A DNA stretch of 64,000 nt from Episyrphus balteatus. Its lineage: Eukaryota; Arthropoda; Insecta; Diptera; Syrphidae. The translations under genes were made by a program, and so were the position numbers. This document shows, in pieces, positions 12,042 to 24,556 of the stretch (position 1 is the stretch's first letter; the number at the start of each line of letters is the position of its first letter). The notes beneath the pieces are model-generated. The model ran no database searches. It was not told where the DNA came from and was given only the letters and a program-made list of their open reading frames with translations. The stretch is taken from NCBI RefSeq assembly GCF_945859705.1, contig NC_079134.1, positions 41,802,576 to 41,866,575 of the forward strand, given 5' to 3'.

Positions 12042-13745
12042 CAGGGTGTCCCAAAATTTAACGTCGAAACGAAAACGGTAGATAGCGTAGGTGGTGACAG
12101 TTATCAGAAAAATAATTTTAAAAAATCGCAGCCATATATTTTGCGAGTTATGTTATAACCCTGCTACCAAATGCATTCAAAAATTTTTATTCAACTGCAT
12201 CAGTTTTGTAGCCAATATCACTTTTTTGCCCAACTAAATACTAAAAAAATTTACATGACCCTAATTCATTGAACCGTAGTGTAAAAAAAATGCACTACGA
12301 TGTTTCGGCAAGTATGTATCAAGTTATGCATTCGTACAAAAAAAAAAAAGTTGAGATAGCATTTTTCCATGACATTACGATGGTAGAGAATGCCAAAAAA
12401 GTGGGTCCTGGAAGTCCGTCTGTCTGTAAACGAAGCTACAGCCTTAACGGATATACCGATTGATGTCAAACTTGGTATGTAGCGTTATTTGGCGACTCTC
12501 CAAAGGGATTTTTGGAATTAATTTTTTTGGACCAAAAATAACGGTACTTGTCATATACCGATTTTAGTAAAATTGAAATTGCTCAAAAACGGCTCCAACG
12601 ATTTTGTTAAAAAAATTCAAATGTAAGTTTTAAAACAAGGTCTAACTTTTAATATGAAAAAAAAATTTTGAAAATCATTATTAACGGTACCTCAGAATCC
12701 TTAGAACCGTTTTTTTCAAATCCGATTATCTCAACGAAACTTTTTGTGAAGAAGCATTTATATAATTTTAATATAAGCCAAAAATAAAATTAAAAAAAAA
12801 ATAATTTTTGGATTTTTAAAAAAATTTTCAAAATTTTTTTTTTGAAAAATCAAGTTTTCGAAAACGGGACATTGAATTTTTTTGAAATTTTGTTTTTAGA
12901 TGTTGATTAGTGATTTCTACAAAATGGCATACCAATTTTATTTTAAAACTTTTTTTCCAAAAAATTATTTGTAACAAATGAGTTTTTTAAAAAACGGCTC
13001 TAACGATTTTGAATTTTTTTTTTCTAAAAATGCATCTTAATATATCAATCAAAACTGCATACTTGTTTTGGAGGGCAAATTGATTTCAGATTTTATTTTA
13101 TTTTTTTAACAAACGAATTTAATTTTTTTTTTTGTACCTGTATAGTAGGTACCTACATTTTCCAAATTTCTGTATAAAAAGTCTTAAAAATTTAAGCAAC
13201 TTTAATTCTAAGAGCAAGTTCGTGCGACCCAGTCGTGCATTTTATTATCTTAAGAAATCCGACTTTTTTATTAGGTAATTTTTCCATATTTTTCAATTTT
13301 TGTACACTTTCCGAACTGAATTTGTATTTTTAAACGTAGAAAAGTGCTGATTTTTTAAAAGATAAAAGAAGTTTAATTAATACTCTTAAAGTAATAGTTG
13401 GTAGACTACGTTTTAGGAAAGGTTTATGAATGAAAATAGTAGAAAATTTTTTTTCAGTATTTAGTTGGGCAAAAACGTGATATTGGCTTTAAAACTGATG
13501 CAGCTGATTTTTTTGAATGCATTTGGGAGCAGGGTTATTCGAGGTTCCTTAGAAAAAGAAAACTTAAGATTTTTAGTCACGCCACATGAAAAACCGTCAT
13601 AGGGTGACCATTTTTTCGATTTTTTTTTCGAATGCCCATAACTCGCAAATTATATGGCTGCGATTTTTTAATTATTTTTTTGGTAACTGTCACCACCTAC
13701 GCTATCTACCGTTTTCGTTTCGACGTTAAATTTTGGGACACCCTG
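12042..13745. mobile_element. TA-flanked inverted-repeat element (Tc1/mariner-type ends)
   Basis: Left end CAGGGTGTCCCAAAATTTAA at 12042; its reverse complement closes the element at 13745. Both ends abut TA, the target duplication typical of Tc1/mariner elements. The inverted arms extend about 200-300 bp: the block with ACGGTAGATAGCGTAGGTGG and the GTTGGGCAAAAA block appear on both sides in opposite sense, the right arm having about 90 extra bases. The centre holds an R1 copy. No transposase frame remains. Confidence 0.75.
12335..13245 (+). repeat. R1 copy nested inside the inverted-repeat element
   Basis: Runs from the GACATTACGATGGTAGAGAA segment to GCGACCCAGTCGTGCATTTT. It occupies the loop between the two arms of the 12042-13745 element, so R1 inserted after, or was carried by, that element. 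Closest to the 6219-6975 copy. Confidence 0.65.
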
Positions 13746-14014
13746 TATACAAATATACATAGGTACCTATACCTAAAAAATTTTGAAACATTTTTCCGAA
13801 GATTGTATTATTTTAGAAAATATTAGTCAACATTATTTTTGAAGTTATACCTCTTATGGGAGGGTGGGTATGAAAATTTACTTTTTGACAAGAATGTCAA
13901 AGGGATTATGACGCGATCACCCTGGGTAGCAGGGCTGTCGTTTCACCTTTAGAGTAGGCAGTACTTTAGTATTTAAAAATGCAGTACGCCGCAGTACGGC
14001 AAACATAAAACACA
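13746..14014. other. Spacer, nothing recognised
   Basis: Short unique stretch between the TA-flanked element and a minisatellite. Confidence 0.5.
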
Positions 14015-14123
14015 CAACACGTTGCAAGTTACATGTTTCATGTGGCAAGTTGTTTGTGGCAAGTTGCGTGTGGCAAGTTGCATGTGGCAAGTTACATGTG
14101 ATAATTTCCATGTGGCAAGTTTC
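14015..14123 (+). repeat. Minisatellite of about 14-bp unit
   Basis: Degenerate tandem units around TGTGGCAAGTTGCA (about six or seven). The array is interrupted by the hAT-like insertion at 14124; the sequence CAAGTTCCAT resumes at 16101. Confidence 0.7.
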
Positions 14124-16100
14124 CAGAGCTGCAAAAAGCTCACATTTCAGCTCAGCTCACAGCTCAGCTCAAATTTGAGCTAGGTTAGCTCATTTGAGCT
14201 GAGCTGGAAGTGAGCTGAGCTGAAAGTGAGCGCCCCAACTTCCAACGCCTATATCTCGAAATTTTGAGGAAAATGAAAAAAAATTTTTTGATGCCAAAAG
14301 GTGGGACTCTAACCTACATTTGGGTACAACTCTCATCCCTGTAGGTCCACGCGTTCTCAAACCGGGAGAACTTAAAAGTAAAAAAAAAATAGGCACGATT
14401 CTGAAAAAAAAGGCATGATGCGGCGGTTTAACATGGAAGGCGATTTTTTAAAAATTTGACAATATGCAAAGCGTAGGCCCATGACACAAGCTATCATTTG
14501 GCATCACTCCCGAAAATTGCTCTCAAGCGATTTAGCTTCCAGGAGCGTTCAAAGATTCGGGGATTTTTCGAAAAAAAATTTTACCCCAACTTTCAAACGC
14601 GATTTTCTCGGAATTTTTAATAAAATCGAAAAACCGGATTATACCACTATCGGGTAGCTGAGAATATAAGCTTTCATATGGCACCACTCCCCTGTCTCTA
14701 GATCAAAGCGTTCCAACGCCTATATCGCGGAATTTTGAAGAAAATGAAAATAAAATTTTTGATGCCAAAAGGTAGCGGGGACTCTAACCTACATTTGGGT
14801 ACAACTCCCATTTCTGTAGGTCCACGCGTTCTCAAACCGGGAGAACTTAAAAGTAAAAAAAAATAGGCACGATTCTGAAAAAATAGGCATGATGTGGCGG
14901 TTTAACATTTAAGGCGATTTTTTTAAAATCTGATAATGTGCAAAGCGTAGGCCCATGACACAAGCTATCATTTGGCATCACTCCCAAAAATTGCTCTCAA
15001 GCGGTTTAGCTACCAGGAGCATTCAAAGATTCGTTTATTTTTCGAACAAAAAATTTACCCAAACTTTCAAACGCGATTTTATCGGAATTTTGAAAAAAAA
15101 TCGAGAAACCGGATTATACCACTATCGGGTAGCTGAAAATATAAGCTTTCATATGGCACCACTCCCCTGCCTCTAGATCAAAGCGTTCAGCTCCCAGAAG
15201 TTTTTTCGCGCCCCCAACTTCCAACGCCTATATTGCGGAATTTGAAGAAAATGAAAATAAAATTTTTGATGCCAAAAGGTAGCGGGGACTCTAACCTACA
15301 TTTGGGTAAAACTCCCATTCCTGTAGGTCCACGCGTTCTCAAACCGGGAGAACTTAAAAGTAAAAAAAATAGGCACGATTCTGAAAAAAAGGCATGATGT
15401 GGCGGTTTAACATTTAAGGCGATTTTTTTAAAATCTGATAATGTGCAAAGCGTAGGCCCATGACACAAGCTACCATTTGGCATCACTCCCAAAAATTGCT
15501 CTCAAGCGGTTTAGCTACCAGGAGCGTTCAAAGATTCGGGGATTTTTCGAAATTAAAAATTTACCCCAACTTTCAAACGCGATTTTCTCGGAATTTTGAA
15601 AAAAAGTCGAAAAACCGGATTGTACCGGAATTTTTTTTATGATAAAAAAAGAAATATTTTACTAAAAAAATAGAAATATATTTACTATTGAAAAAACCAA
15701 GAGAAAAGATCACGAAAAATTATCTGTTTTATTTATAAAAATATCCATGTGTTAAAATAATTCCGTTAATAACTAGAACCAAACATCTTAAGCTATGGTG
15801 TTTTATAAAAGTTTAAAATATCTTCAAATTTCATTATACTTTCCAAATAAAAATCAATGTATCCTCTCACCCATCACAGCTCAGCTCAGCTCACTTTACC
15901 TTAGCTCACCCAACAGCTCAGCTCAGCTCACCGACAGCTCAGCTCACCCAACAGCTCAGCTCAACCATCAGCTCAGCTCACTTTCAGCTCAGCTCAAATG
16001 AGCTGGAGCTATGGTACATAGCTCAAAAGTGAGCTAGCTCAAAATTTGAGCTGAGCTGTGAGCTGAGCTCAGCTCACTTTTGAGCTTTGTAGCAACCCTG
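14124..16100. mobile_element. hAT-like non-autonomous element, 1,977 bp
   Basis: Left terminus CAGAGCTGCAAAAAGCTCAC; the right terminus read inward is CAGGGTTGCTACAAAGCTCA. Imperfect terminal inverted repeats of CAGRG type are typical of hAT elements. The flanks CAAGTTTC (14116-14123) and CAAGTTCC (16101-16108) form an 8-bp target duplication with one mismatch, also hAT-like. Both ends are rich in AGCTC words that can pair with each other. The interior is a large tandem repeat. No transposase frame. Confidence 0.8.
14230..15640 (+). repeat. Internal tandem repeat of about 475-505 bp, three units
   Basis: The landmark GCGTAGGCCCATGACACAAG starts at about 14471, 14945 and 15450, giving periods of 474 and 505. 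The second unit carries an extra segment (CAGCTCCCAGAAG). The third unit stops near 15640. Short open frames on both strands here are repeats of one another, not genes. Confidence 0.75.
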
Positions 16101-16108
16101 CAAGTTCC

Positions 16109-17280
16109 ATATTGCTACTACTAGTGCTGAAGAAGCGCACACAATTCTCATAAAATTACCATATCGCACATTTTATGCGCAATTCATTTACTTTCGTTAA
16201 GCATATACCGTACGTTCTGAACCGCACAACATGAGTAAATTTCACAGAATAAATTGAAAACTACATGGTCGCAAGGAGGATGAAAGAATTAATTTATTGT
16301 TCACTTGATAAAAATGTAAAAAAACGACGTGTGGATAAATTACTTTAATAATAGAAATTAAAAATATCAAATGAAATTCATTTACATATACTGAATGAGA
16401 AGTATAACTTCAGTCGCGTGTACATGTGTACACACACTCTTTTTTTTTTTTTAATTTTTGTTCTAGATGTTGATTAATAAAATTAATTATACCAAAATTT
16501 AAATCTTAATCTTTTAAATAAAATACATTTTATTACCTAGCTTTTTTAAAAAACGGCTCTAGATAATTTTGAATTCTCTTGGTGGGTGAATTATTGGAGA
16601 AGTTGAAATATTTTTATGAGCAAAATTAACGGAACCTACTTGCTATATGATCAAAATTGAAATGGTTGTTTTTCTCAAAAAGTGGCTCTAATGATTTTGA
16701 TTAAAAAAATACGTGAACCATGGCAGATTATGCGATATTTTTTGAAATAAATAATATTTTTTAAACTGTTATAAAGGCATCTGTTATAGAACCGTTTTAT
16801 TATTTTATTAGTCTCCGACTTTCGTTTATAACGACTTAACCGATTTCAACGAAATTTTTTTGTACGAAAACCTTCTAGTAACTTCAATTTAATAAAAAAA
16901 ATATTTTTATTTGGGTAAAAAAAAATTGTTTTTTTTTTTTGAAAAATTTGGTTTTTTGTGCCGATGAATTATAAGTTTTTTTTGATTTTGTTTAGCATTT
17001 TTGTAAATAAAAGAATATTTTTTTAAACCATTTCAACAATAAAACAAAGCGTAAAAATCTCTGTTAAGAAATTAAATTGCATACTTGACTTGGTATTTAA
17101 AACATTTCAGATAAATAAATAAAATTTTATATTTTTTTTTTTTTAAGTTTTTGCTAATTTTCTAATGAAATTGTAAATATTCTTGAATGAATTTTTACAC
17201 AAAAAAGCTTTAATATTTTAAACAACTTTTCCCACAGAAGAAAGTTTGTGCAACTTAGTCGTGCATTTTGCCTTAACAAT
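16109..17280 (+). repeat. Spacer followed by a diverged R1 fragment
   Basis: From about 16461 the sequence carries R1-like blocks in plus sense and ends with GTGCAACTTAGTCGTGCATT near 17268, a degenerate R1 3' end. 16109-16460 shows nothing recognised. Confidence 0.45.
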
Positions 17281-17292
17281 TTTTTTTTTTTT

Positions 17293-18900
17293 GACGTGAT
17301 AACGTCTTATAAATCGATGAACCATGGCAGCCACCACAAAAAAAGTGACGCCATTTTCTAACGTTACACTCTCGCACTTTCGCAATGCGGCAAAAAATTT
17401 CAATTCAAAATTAAAAATAAACTATTAGAGATACAAAAATCTTCTATAGCTTATTTGAAAGATAATGATCTAAAGCTTAATCCAAATGAAGGATTTTTAA
17501 AAATTCCGTCATTTAATAGGGTAAACAGGGGTAAAACGGAAAGATGAAATTTGGGCTAAAATCTAAACTCGAAGTCGTAGAGAATTGATTTTTGTTTGCT
17601 ATAGATAGATGAGATTAATTTAAGAATAACTGCATTAAAGAAAAAATTCTAAAAAATTTTGAAACTAAGCTATAACGTTTTCGAAATATGAATCTTTGAA
17701 AAACACCTTGTTTTTTAGGGGTTATTTTTGGGTATTTTTTGATTTTAAGCTTTTTTTGGAGCGTTCAAAAAATCTCAAACTTATAGGACATGTAGGTTTT
17801 GGCCTTATGCATAAATGTGCAAAAATCGTTTAGTGGGGTTTGACTGAATAACGGAAGAAACAAGTTTTTAAAAAACACGTTTTTTGACCGTTTTTAACCG
17901 ATATTCATCGTTTTTTATTTTTAGTTTCAATCATTTTCGTAAACACAATTTTGAGATAACGGTAAAATAAAATTTTAAATTTCAATAGCTTATAACTTTT
18001 GACCAAGAGCAGATAGAAATTTTATTAAACTTTTATGAGCATTCTGATACAATTACCTTTCATTTGTTATATAACACATAACGGTAGACTAACTAAAAGC
18101 TACACAATGTTAGATCAAGAAACTTGCGAAAAACCTCAAAACACCAGTGGAGATCTGTTGCCCCCCGAACAGCTACCAGTGTGGGAAGTACCGTAATCTC
18201 AGTCTGGAAATTCGACATGATTGACTTTAAAAAATTCTAACTTCTCTTGTAGGCATCTTTGAAATGAGATTGATACGTCATATAAAAGGTGAAATAATAA
18301 GCTTTCACATGGTATATATTTTTTATAGGTTGTCAAACAAAAAAATTGATTCCATAGCCTGAGAACATAAAAATAAATGTTTTTTTTTTGCTTTTTTAAT
18401 AAAATTTGATCGAGTGAAAAAAAAATTCTAGCTCTTTTTGTAGATGTCTCATAGACCTGATCGATATATATGTTTTGAGCTAAGACAATAAGCTTTCAGA
18501 TGGTATAAAATTTTGTATAGGTTGTTAGGGAAAAAAATGGAATTAATGACGTGAGAAGGTAAAAATTCATGTTTTTTTTTGCTTTTTTTGATGAAAATGA
18601 TTGTTTTCCATAAATTATTTTTATACTTTTTGCGCATTGTAAAAATTTAAAAATTGTTTTATTCTTAAAAAGAAATAACTTGCTTTTAAATTGCATAATT
18701 TTTTTTATAAGCTTTTAAAATAAAAAAATTAATATAATGAGAAAAAAAAAAGGTATTTTTTTTAGCTTTTTCTTGTAAATTATGATTGTTTAAAATAAGT
18801 AAACGCTTCAATTGACTCATTTTAAACAAAAGCACACAACCTGTTTTCTGACGACGTTATCACGTAAAATCATCGTCCGTAAATCGGCTTTACAGACAAC
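17293..18900 (+). repeat. Dispersed repeat family R2, longest copy
   Basis: Begins near GACGTGATAACGTC and ends past GACGTTATCACGTAAAATC and the segment ending TTTACAGACAACC. The internal landmark is a block around CAGCTACCAGTGTGGGAAGT and TACCGTAATCTCAG. Other copies at about 28255, 48465, 53465 and 63620 share these blocks. The near-end inverted motif suggests a DNA-transposon origin, but the true ends are not fixed. No coding frame. Confidence 0.65.
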
Positions 18901-21797
18901 CTCTTTTTTTTAAGAAAAAAATAATTTTTTTTTTTTTTTTTTTGATTTAGAAAAATTGTATTTTATTTTTTTTTTTTTTTTCAAAATATATCAAAAAAAA
19001 AAAACTACGAAAAAATAATTTTCCACAAAATTAACGATATTTTCTTGTTTCATACTTTTTGAAGAGTGATTTTGGGAGTATGATTTATTACTCTAGAAAC
19101 CGTTATGTTCAATTCAATGTCAATTCAATTCAAACTACAGCCCAAATAAGATAATTTCGCAAATTATCTCATTTCAAATGACAAAAATTATAGGAAATTA
19201 TTTTTCCTTTCCGTTTAAAAAACTTTTTTTTTAACTTAAAAATTGGAAAAAAAATAATAACCAATTTTTTATTTCAGAATACCGGAGCTGTATGCTAACG
19301 ATTGTTCAAAATTTCTTTTTTTTTAACTTTGATTTGATTTTTTTTAACAAAGAAACAAACTTTTCAAAAAGTATGGCAATCTGCTTTAAGTAATCCGCAC
19401 CAATATTATCATTTCGAAATCATGTTTTCTAATCAGAATCAAATTCAAAATCTATTTTGACATTTCAATAACTTGCCAAAAGAGAGCGCATCACAAAATA
19501 GAGAACACAAAAGAGTGAACTGTCAAAACATACCAATGATGACAGCACGACACAAACCCAACCCACCCATTTTCACACAGATTTTTGTTTCGTATATTTT
19601 CGATTTTTCCAACAGAAAAAACACAAAAATTACAAAATTTCACTTCAATTTTTACCAAACAAACATTTATTTAAGAACACTTTAAATTTTTTTATATTTC
19701 GAAAAAAATTATTTACGAAATTTTGTATATTTTTATTACAAAATTGGAATACATTTTTATTGTCCTTAAGGATTTACATATTTTTTTTTGAGGTTATATC
19801 AAAGATGTTAGTTTTGTATTGCTTTTTTTTTTCTTTTCATTACAAATATTTCATTTAAATGGTGTTTTTTGTAATTGTTTGCAATTTAAAATATACAAAT
19901 AGCACTTTTGGTCACGAAGAGTTCATAAAAAAAAAACGATTTAATTAATTAAATAAAATTATTATAAAAACAACAAGACACGAGACAGTAAACACAGAGA
20001 AAATATTTTTGACCAAACGACGACAACGAATTTTCCTCTGAAATGAAAAACTCACAAATGCATAAATTCCCAACACCCTTGTACAAAATTGGGGGGTTTT
20101 TCATTCTCTTATCTTTGTATTTAAAGAGAATTGGGGGTTGTAAAAATGCATTTTAATAAAAGCCAACTTTAGGGGAAGCTTTTTGCTATGTCAACTCAGA
20201 GATTTTCACGGTTCTCTTTACAACACCAAAACAAATTTCTCTTAAAATGTTCGTAAACAGAGAGAAAATACAATTAAAATGGCACAAAAATTGACTAAAA
20301 GAAACAGGTGACAGACTGACAGGTGTGGGTTAAGGGAAGGTTTGTTAAAACAAGTGCCATGCGCCCTAGTTTGTAGTCAATTCACCCTGGGGTGAGGTTT
20401 ATAAAGTTTTATTAGTTTTTTTTTTTTTTGTTCTTACGTTTTTTTGTGCAGTTGCATGTTTAGAGACAATATTTTGTTTATACAGGAGAACAAACTGCAA
20501 AGAGCGCAAGTTGTGAACTAATAATAGAAATAATTTCGTACACGATTTCATTGATAGATAAGATAGTGCGGTATAGCATCGTAGAGGAATGGAGATGATG
20601 GTTTTCTATGGTGTAGAAGCTTTTTTGTTATGTCAGGCTATAAGGAAAGGTATTTGCATTACTTTAAGCACGTGATTGAGGTCTTTAAGGGACAATAACT
20701 AGGGTAAATATTGATTGGTAAATAAATAACAATATCTTCAGACTTGACTTTTGACACGCTATTTTGATATTTAAATATCTTCTATATTCATTTTGTTTGT
20801 GTGAGTGTTTTGATGTTAAGAATTTGTCAGGTTGTTATTTGATATTAAAATGGGTTTTTTTGGTATTTCTAGTTTGAGGAATTTTTGTTCTTATTTTTTG
20901 GTGGGGTAGAAATAACAATAACACAAATTTTGTTAAGACGTTTATTACTCCTATCGTCTGACAAGTTCTTCTTCTCCATTTAAGTACAGGAAAAATAGGC
21001 ATTATAATAAAACAAGCTGTCATTTGCAATATGGACGAAGGATAAAAAAAATGTCACAAAAATGTTTGACCGTTAACTTTGTAAAAAATTTGACTGCTTA
21101 ACTTTGGATAGCCAAAAACACCGTAAAAAAGAACTGATACAAAAAATTCTATTTGCTTGTCTGTCCGTCTCTATCTAAAGCTACTACCAAAAACACTGAA
21201 GCAATTTAGTTCAAGGATTTCCCAAATGTCAACATTCCAGAATCCATATAGGGGGATTTTTAAATTTGTTTAGTACTAAATTATTCATTAATAAGGTACT
21301 AAAATTAACAGAACTTGCCAAATGTCCAAAATGGAAAGATTAATTTTTCTCAAAAAGGAATCAAATGGTTTTGATTTGAACAAGTACCCTTTGTCAAATA
21401 AGGTCCTACATTTGTAATAAAATAAATTCACGACTGTTCGCACGTACTTGCTTTTATGTTAAACGTTGCTTAGAATACAAAAGCTTTTAAAAAGTTCAGA
21501 AATTGAATGAAAACTTTAAGATAATATGAAATTTGTTTTTAAAATTGCAAAACATACCTATCTTTAAGTGGTTTTGAGACCTCCAAACGAAGTAGATATT
21601 CATAAGATTTTTGTTTTAACAAATAATAAAACAATACAAAAAAAAAAAACAAATTACAGATCCATGGTTTCTGAGTTATTCAATTTTTCGCTAAAATAAG
21701 TCAGCGGAGAAAATCTGAAATGATTAGCTTTTAGCTGTTAAATTGCTTTTAAACTCCATGAACTTCTTCCTTATTCCGTGACCTTTCTTTATTAAAA
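18901..21797. other. AT-rich spacer with small R1 remnants
   Basis: No gene recognised. Somewhat more complex sequence at 19440-19620 and 19980-20700 could hold control elements, but I see no defined site. About 21150-21190 (CTTGTCTGTCCGTCTCTATC) and 21424-21450 (CACGACTGTTCGCACGTACT) are R1-derived scraps in opposite senses. Confidence 0.4.
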
Positions 21798-22068
21798 TAT
21801 TTTGTTCTTTTTCGTCGGCTACAGGTCTGATTTGAATATATATTTTTTACCTAGTTCTCGATCGACGTTTCGATTGTGGTTACAATCTTCTTCAGGATCT
21901 AAGAAAAATATTTATCTTTTTCTGAAGTGTTGTTTTTCAAGAAAAATATTTCTCTTAGATCCTGAAGAAGATTGTAACCACAATCGAAACGTCGATCGAG
22001 AACTAGCTAAAAAATATATACATATTCAAATCAGACCTGTAGCCGACGAAAAAGAACAAAATACTCCA
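21798..22068. repeat. Palindromic foldback element, about 270 bp
   Basis: Arms of about 120 bp: TATTTTGTTCTTTTTCGTCG on the left is answered by its complement at the right end, as is CGATCGACGTTTCGATTGTG. The centre is about 21933. An open frame spans both arms because of the symmetry and is not taken as a gene. Confidence 0.75.
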
Positions 22069-22193
22069 TGAACTTCATTCTTACAGCCTTAACTGTTTCA
22101 TTGTTTTTCTAAATTCCGCTAAAATAAGACTGAAGTTAGCGAATGAAAATAACAAAATAATAATTTGTTTGATGTCCAATATTGTAGCTATAA
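22069..22193. other. Short spacer
   Basis: Nothing recognised. Confidence 0.4.
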
Positions 22194-24223
22194 CACGGTG
22201 TTACAAAAATGAGGTTTTAAAATATACGCGGGCGGAGACCTATCAGGTTTTGTAGAGCTAGTCGCACTGAATACGAAACGGTATTTAAAAATCCCCTAAC
22301 ACCCCCAAAATCTGGAGTTACGGGCAAAAAAACGGTTTTTTGGACCTTCGCCCATTGAAAAAATTCTAGCTTCGACAATTTTTTACCCATTTTCGATTTT
22401 TTTACAGTTTCTGATAGAAGATAAATATACCTTTTTAACAATGTATAAAACATGTAACTCGGTTAAACCACTTAGAATTTATAAGATGTCAAAGTTCAAA
22501 AATTCAATTTTTTTTGTCATTTGCCCAACTTCGGCATCAATTTAAAGTATATGTTTTCAAAACAACATGCTATTTAAAAAATATATTCTAAAACTATATC
22601 TATTTCCCAATTGATCGAAGTATTTTTTATGAAAATCACTTCAATATTGGCTTAGAAAAAAAAAATTTTCGATTTCAACCCAGATACAGAAATTCGAACT
22701 TTTAGGTATAGAACAAAAATGTTGTTTCGGCACGTAGTAGGATAAGTTGGGCGCCAGGATTTGATGAAGGGTTTTTGTAGAGGAGCTGAATACAAACATT
22801 TTTTTCTTTGGGAGGGGGGTCTATCTCCCCCCGTTTAGGTGGGAGGGGCATTTTTCTAAAAAAAATTATCAAAATAAAAAAAAATTATTAAAAAACAACG
22901 GCAACACTTACAGTAATAAATGATACCATTTCCAAAAGGCAAAATTGTGCATTTGATTCTAATTTTTAAATCAATATAATATTACCAATAGTTTTTGAAA
23001 TAATCGATTTCAAAGTTAAAAATAGGGGAACAAATTTTTTTTAAAACTCATTTTATACTATTTTTGTCCAGACTGCGAATTTTAGTAAATAAATTACTTA
23101 GACAGAAAACTGCCTCAATTGATTCCTTATCGAACCGTGAAAACTATATGTTTCTATGTCTTCTAGTTTTTGGGAAAATTGAAAAATTATTTTATCAGAT
23201 TTTTCTTTTTTCAAAATATTTTTTGTTTTTATTTTTTTTTATTTTTCAATTTTCTCAAAAACTAGAAGACATAGAAACATATAGTTTTCACTGTTCGATA
23301 AGGAATTAATTGAGGCAATTTTCTGTCTAAGTAACTTATTTACTAAAATTCACAGTCTGGACAAAAATAGTATAAAATGAGTTTTAAAAAAAATTTGTTC
23401 CCCTATTTTTAACTTTGAAATCGATTATTTCAAAAACTATTGGTAATATTATATTGATTTAAAAATTAGAATCAAATGCACAATTTTGCCTTTTGGAAAT
23501 GGTATCATTTATTACTGTAAGTGTTGCCGTTGTTTTTTAATAATTTTTTTTTATTTTGATAATTTTTTTTAGAAAAATGCCCCTCCCACCTAAACGGGGG
23601 GAGATAGACCCCCCTCCCAAAGAAAAAAATGTTTGTATTCAGCTCCTCTACAAAAACCCTTCATCAAATCCTGGCGCCCAACTTATCCTACTACGTGCCG
23701 AAACAACATTTTTGTTCTATACCTAAAAGTTCGAATTTCTGTATCTGGGTTGAAATCGAAAATTTTTTTTTTCTAAGCCAATATTGAAGTGATTTTCATA
23801 AAAAATACTTCGATCAATTGGAAAATAGATATAGTTTTAGAATATATTTTTTAAATAGCATGTTGTTTTGAAAACATATACTTTAAATTGATGCCGAAGT
23901 TGGGCAAATGACAAAAAAAATTGAATTTTTGAACTTTGACATCTTATAAATTCTAAGTGGTTTAACCGAGTTACATGTTTTATACATTGTTAAAAAGGTA
24001 TATTTATCTTCTATCAGAAACTGTAAAAAAATCGAAAATGGGTAAAAAATTGTCGAAGCTAGAATTTTTTCAATGGGCGAAGGTCCAAAAAACCGTTTTT
24101 TGCCCGTAACTCCAGATTTTGGGGGTGTTAGGGGATTTTTAAATACCGTTTCGTATTCAGTGCGACTAGCTCTACAAAACCTGATAGGTCTCCGCCCGCG
24201 TATTTTTTGAGTGTTACACCGTG
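22194..24223. mobile_element. Two-kilobase foldback element with about 1-kb arms
   Basis: Termini CACGGTGTTAC (22194) and GTTACACCGTG (ending 24223), each flanked by TAA, a 3-bp TWA-type target duplication as in PIF/Harbinger elements. The two arms are near-identical inverted copies of about 1 kb with only a short T-rich centre near 23210. Matching landmarks include GCGGGCGGAGACCTATCAGG (about 22229) against its complement (about 24180) and GGGGGGTCTATCTCCCCCCG against its complement (about 23600). No transposase frame. A partial arm recurs at 34335. Confidence 0.8.
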
Positions 24224-24556
24224 TAATTAGTGCTTATTTACTGCGCAAAACTTAATTTTGTTACTCTCCTTGTTCTCAGTCATTTTTATTTCCATTTTTA
24301 AGTTTAAAAAGTGCACTTCTGGATTGCTTATGCCAGTGGAGATATTTATTTATGTGTGTTTTGAAAATTTTTGTGACTCAAACACTTTTTGAAACATTAA
24401 AGATTTTGTTAATAAAATTAAGCTTAAAAGTGAGCTTTCAAAATCAAAAAAATGCGAACAAAAAAAAATAATAACGAAGGTGTTGCTGTTTGGAAAAATC
24501 CTCGACCTGCAAGTTTCTAAAATTTTTATACTTCATATCCCAATTTTGTAAATATA
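24224..24556. other. Spacer between two foldback elements
   Basis: Nothing recognised. Confidence 0.5.

Noticed and set aside
15187..15642. Frames in the hAT-like element
   Set aside because: They recur in each internal tandem unit on both strands and match no transposase.
22217..24183. Open frames at mirrored positions on opposite strands
   Set aside because: They are the same sequence in the two arms of the foldback element; no protein similarity recognised.
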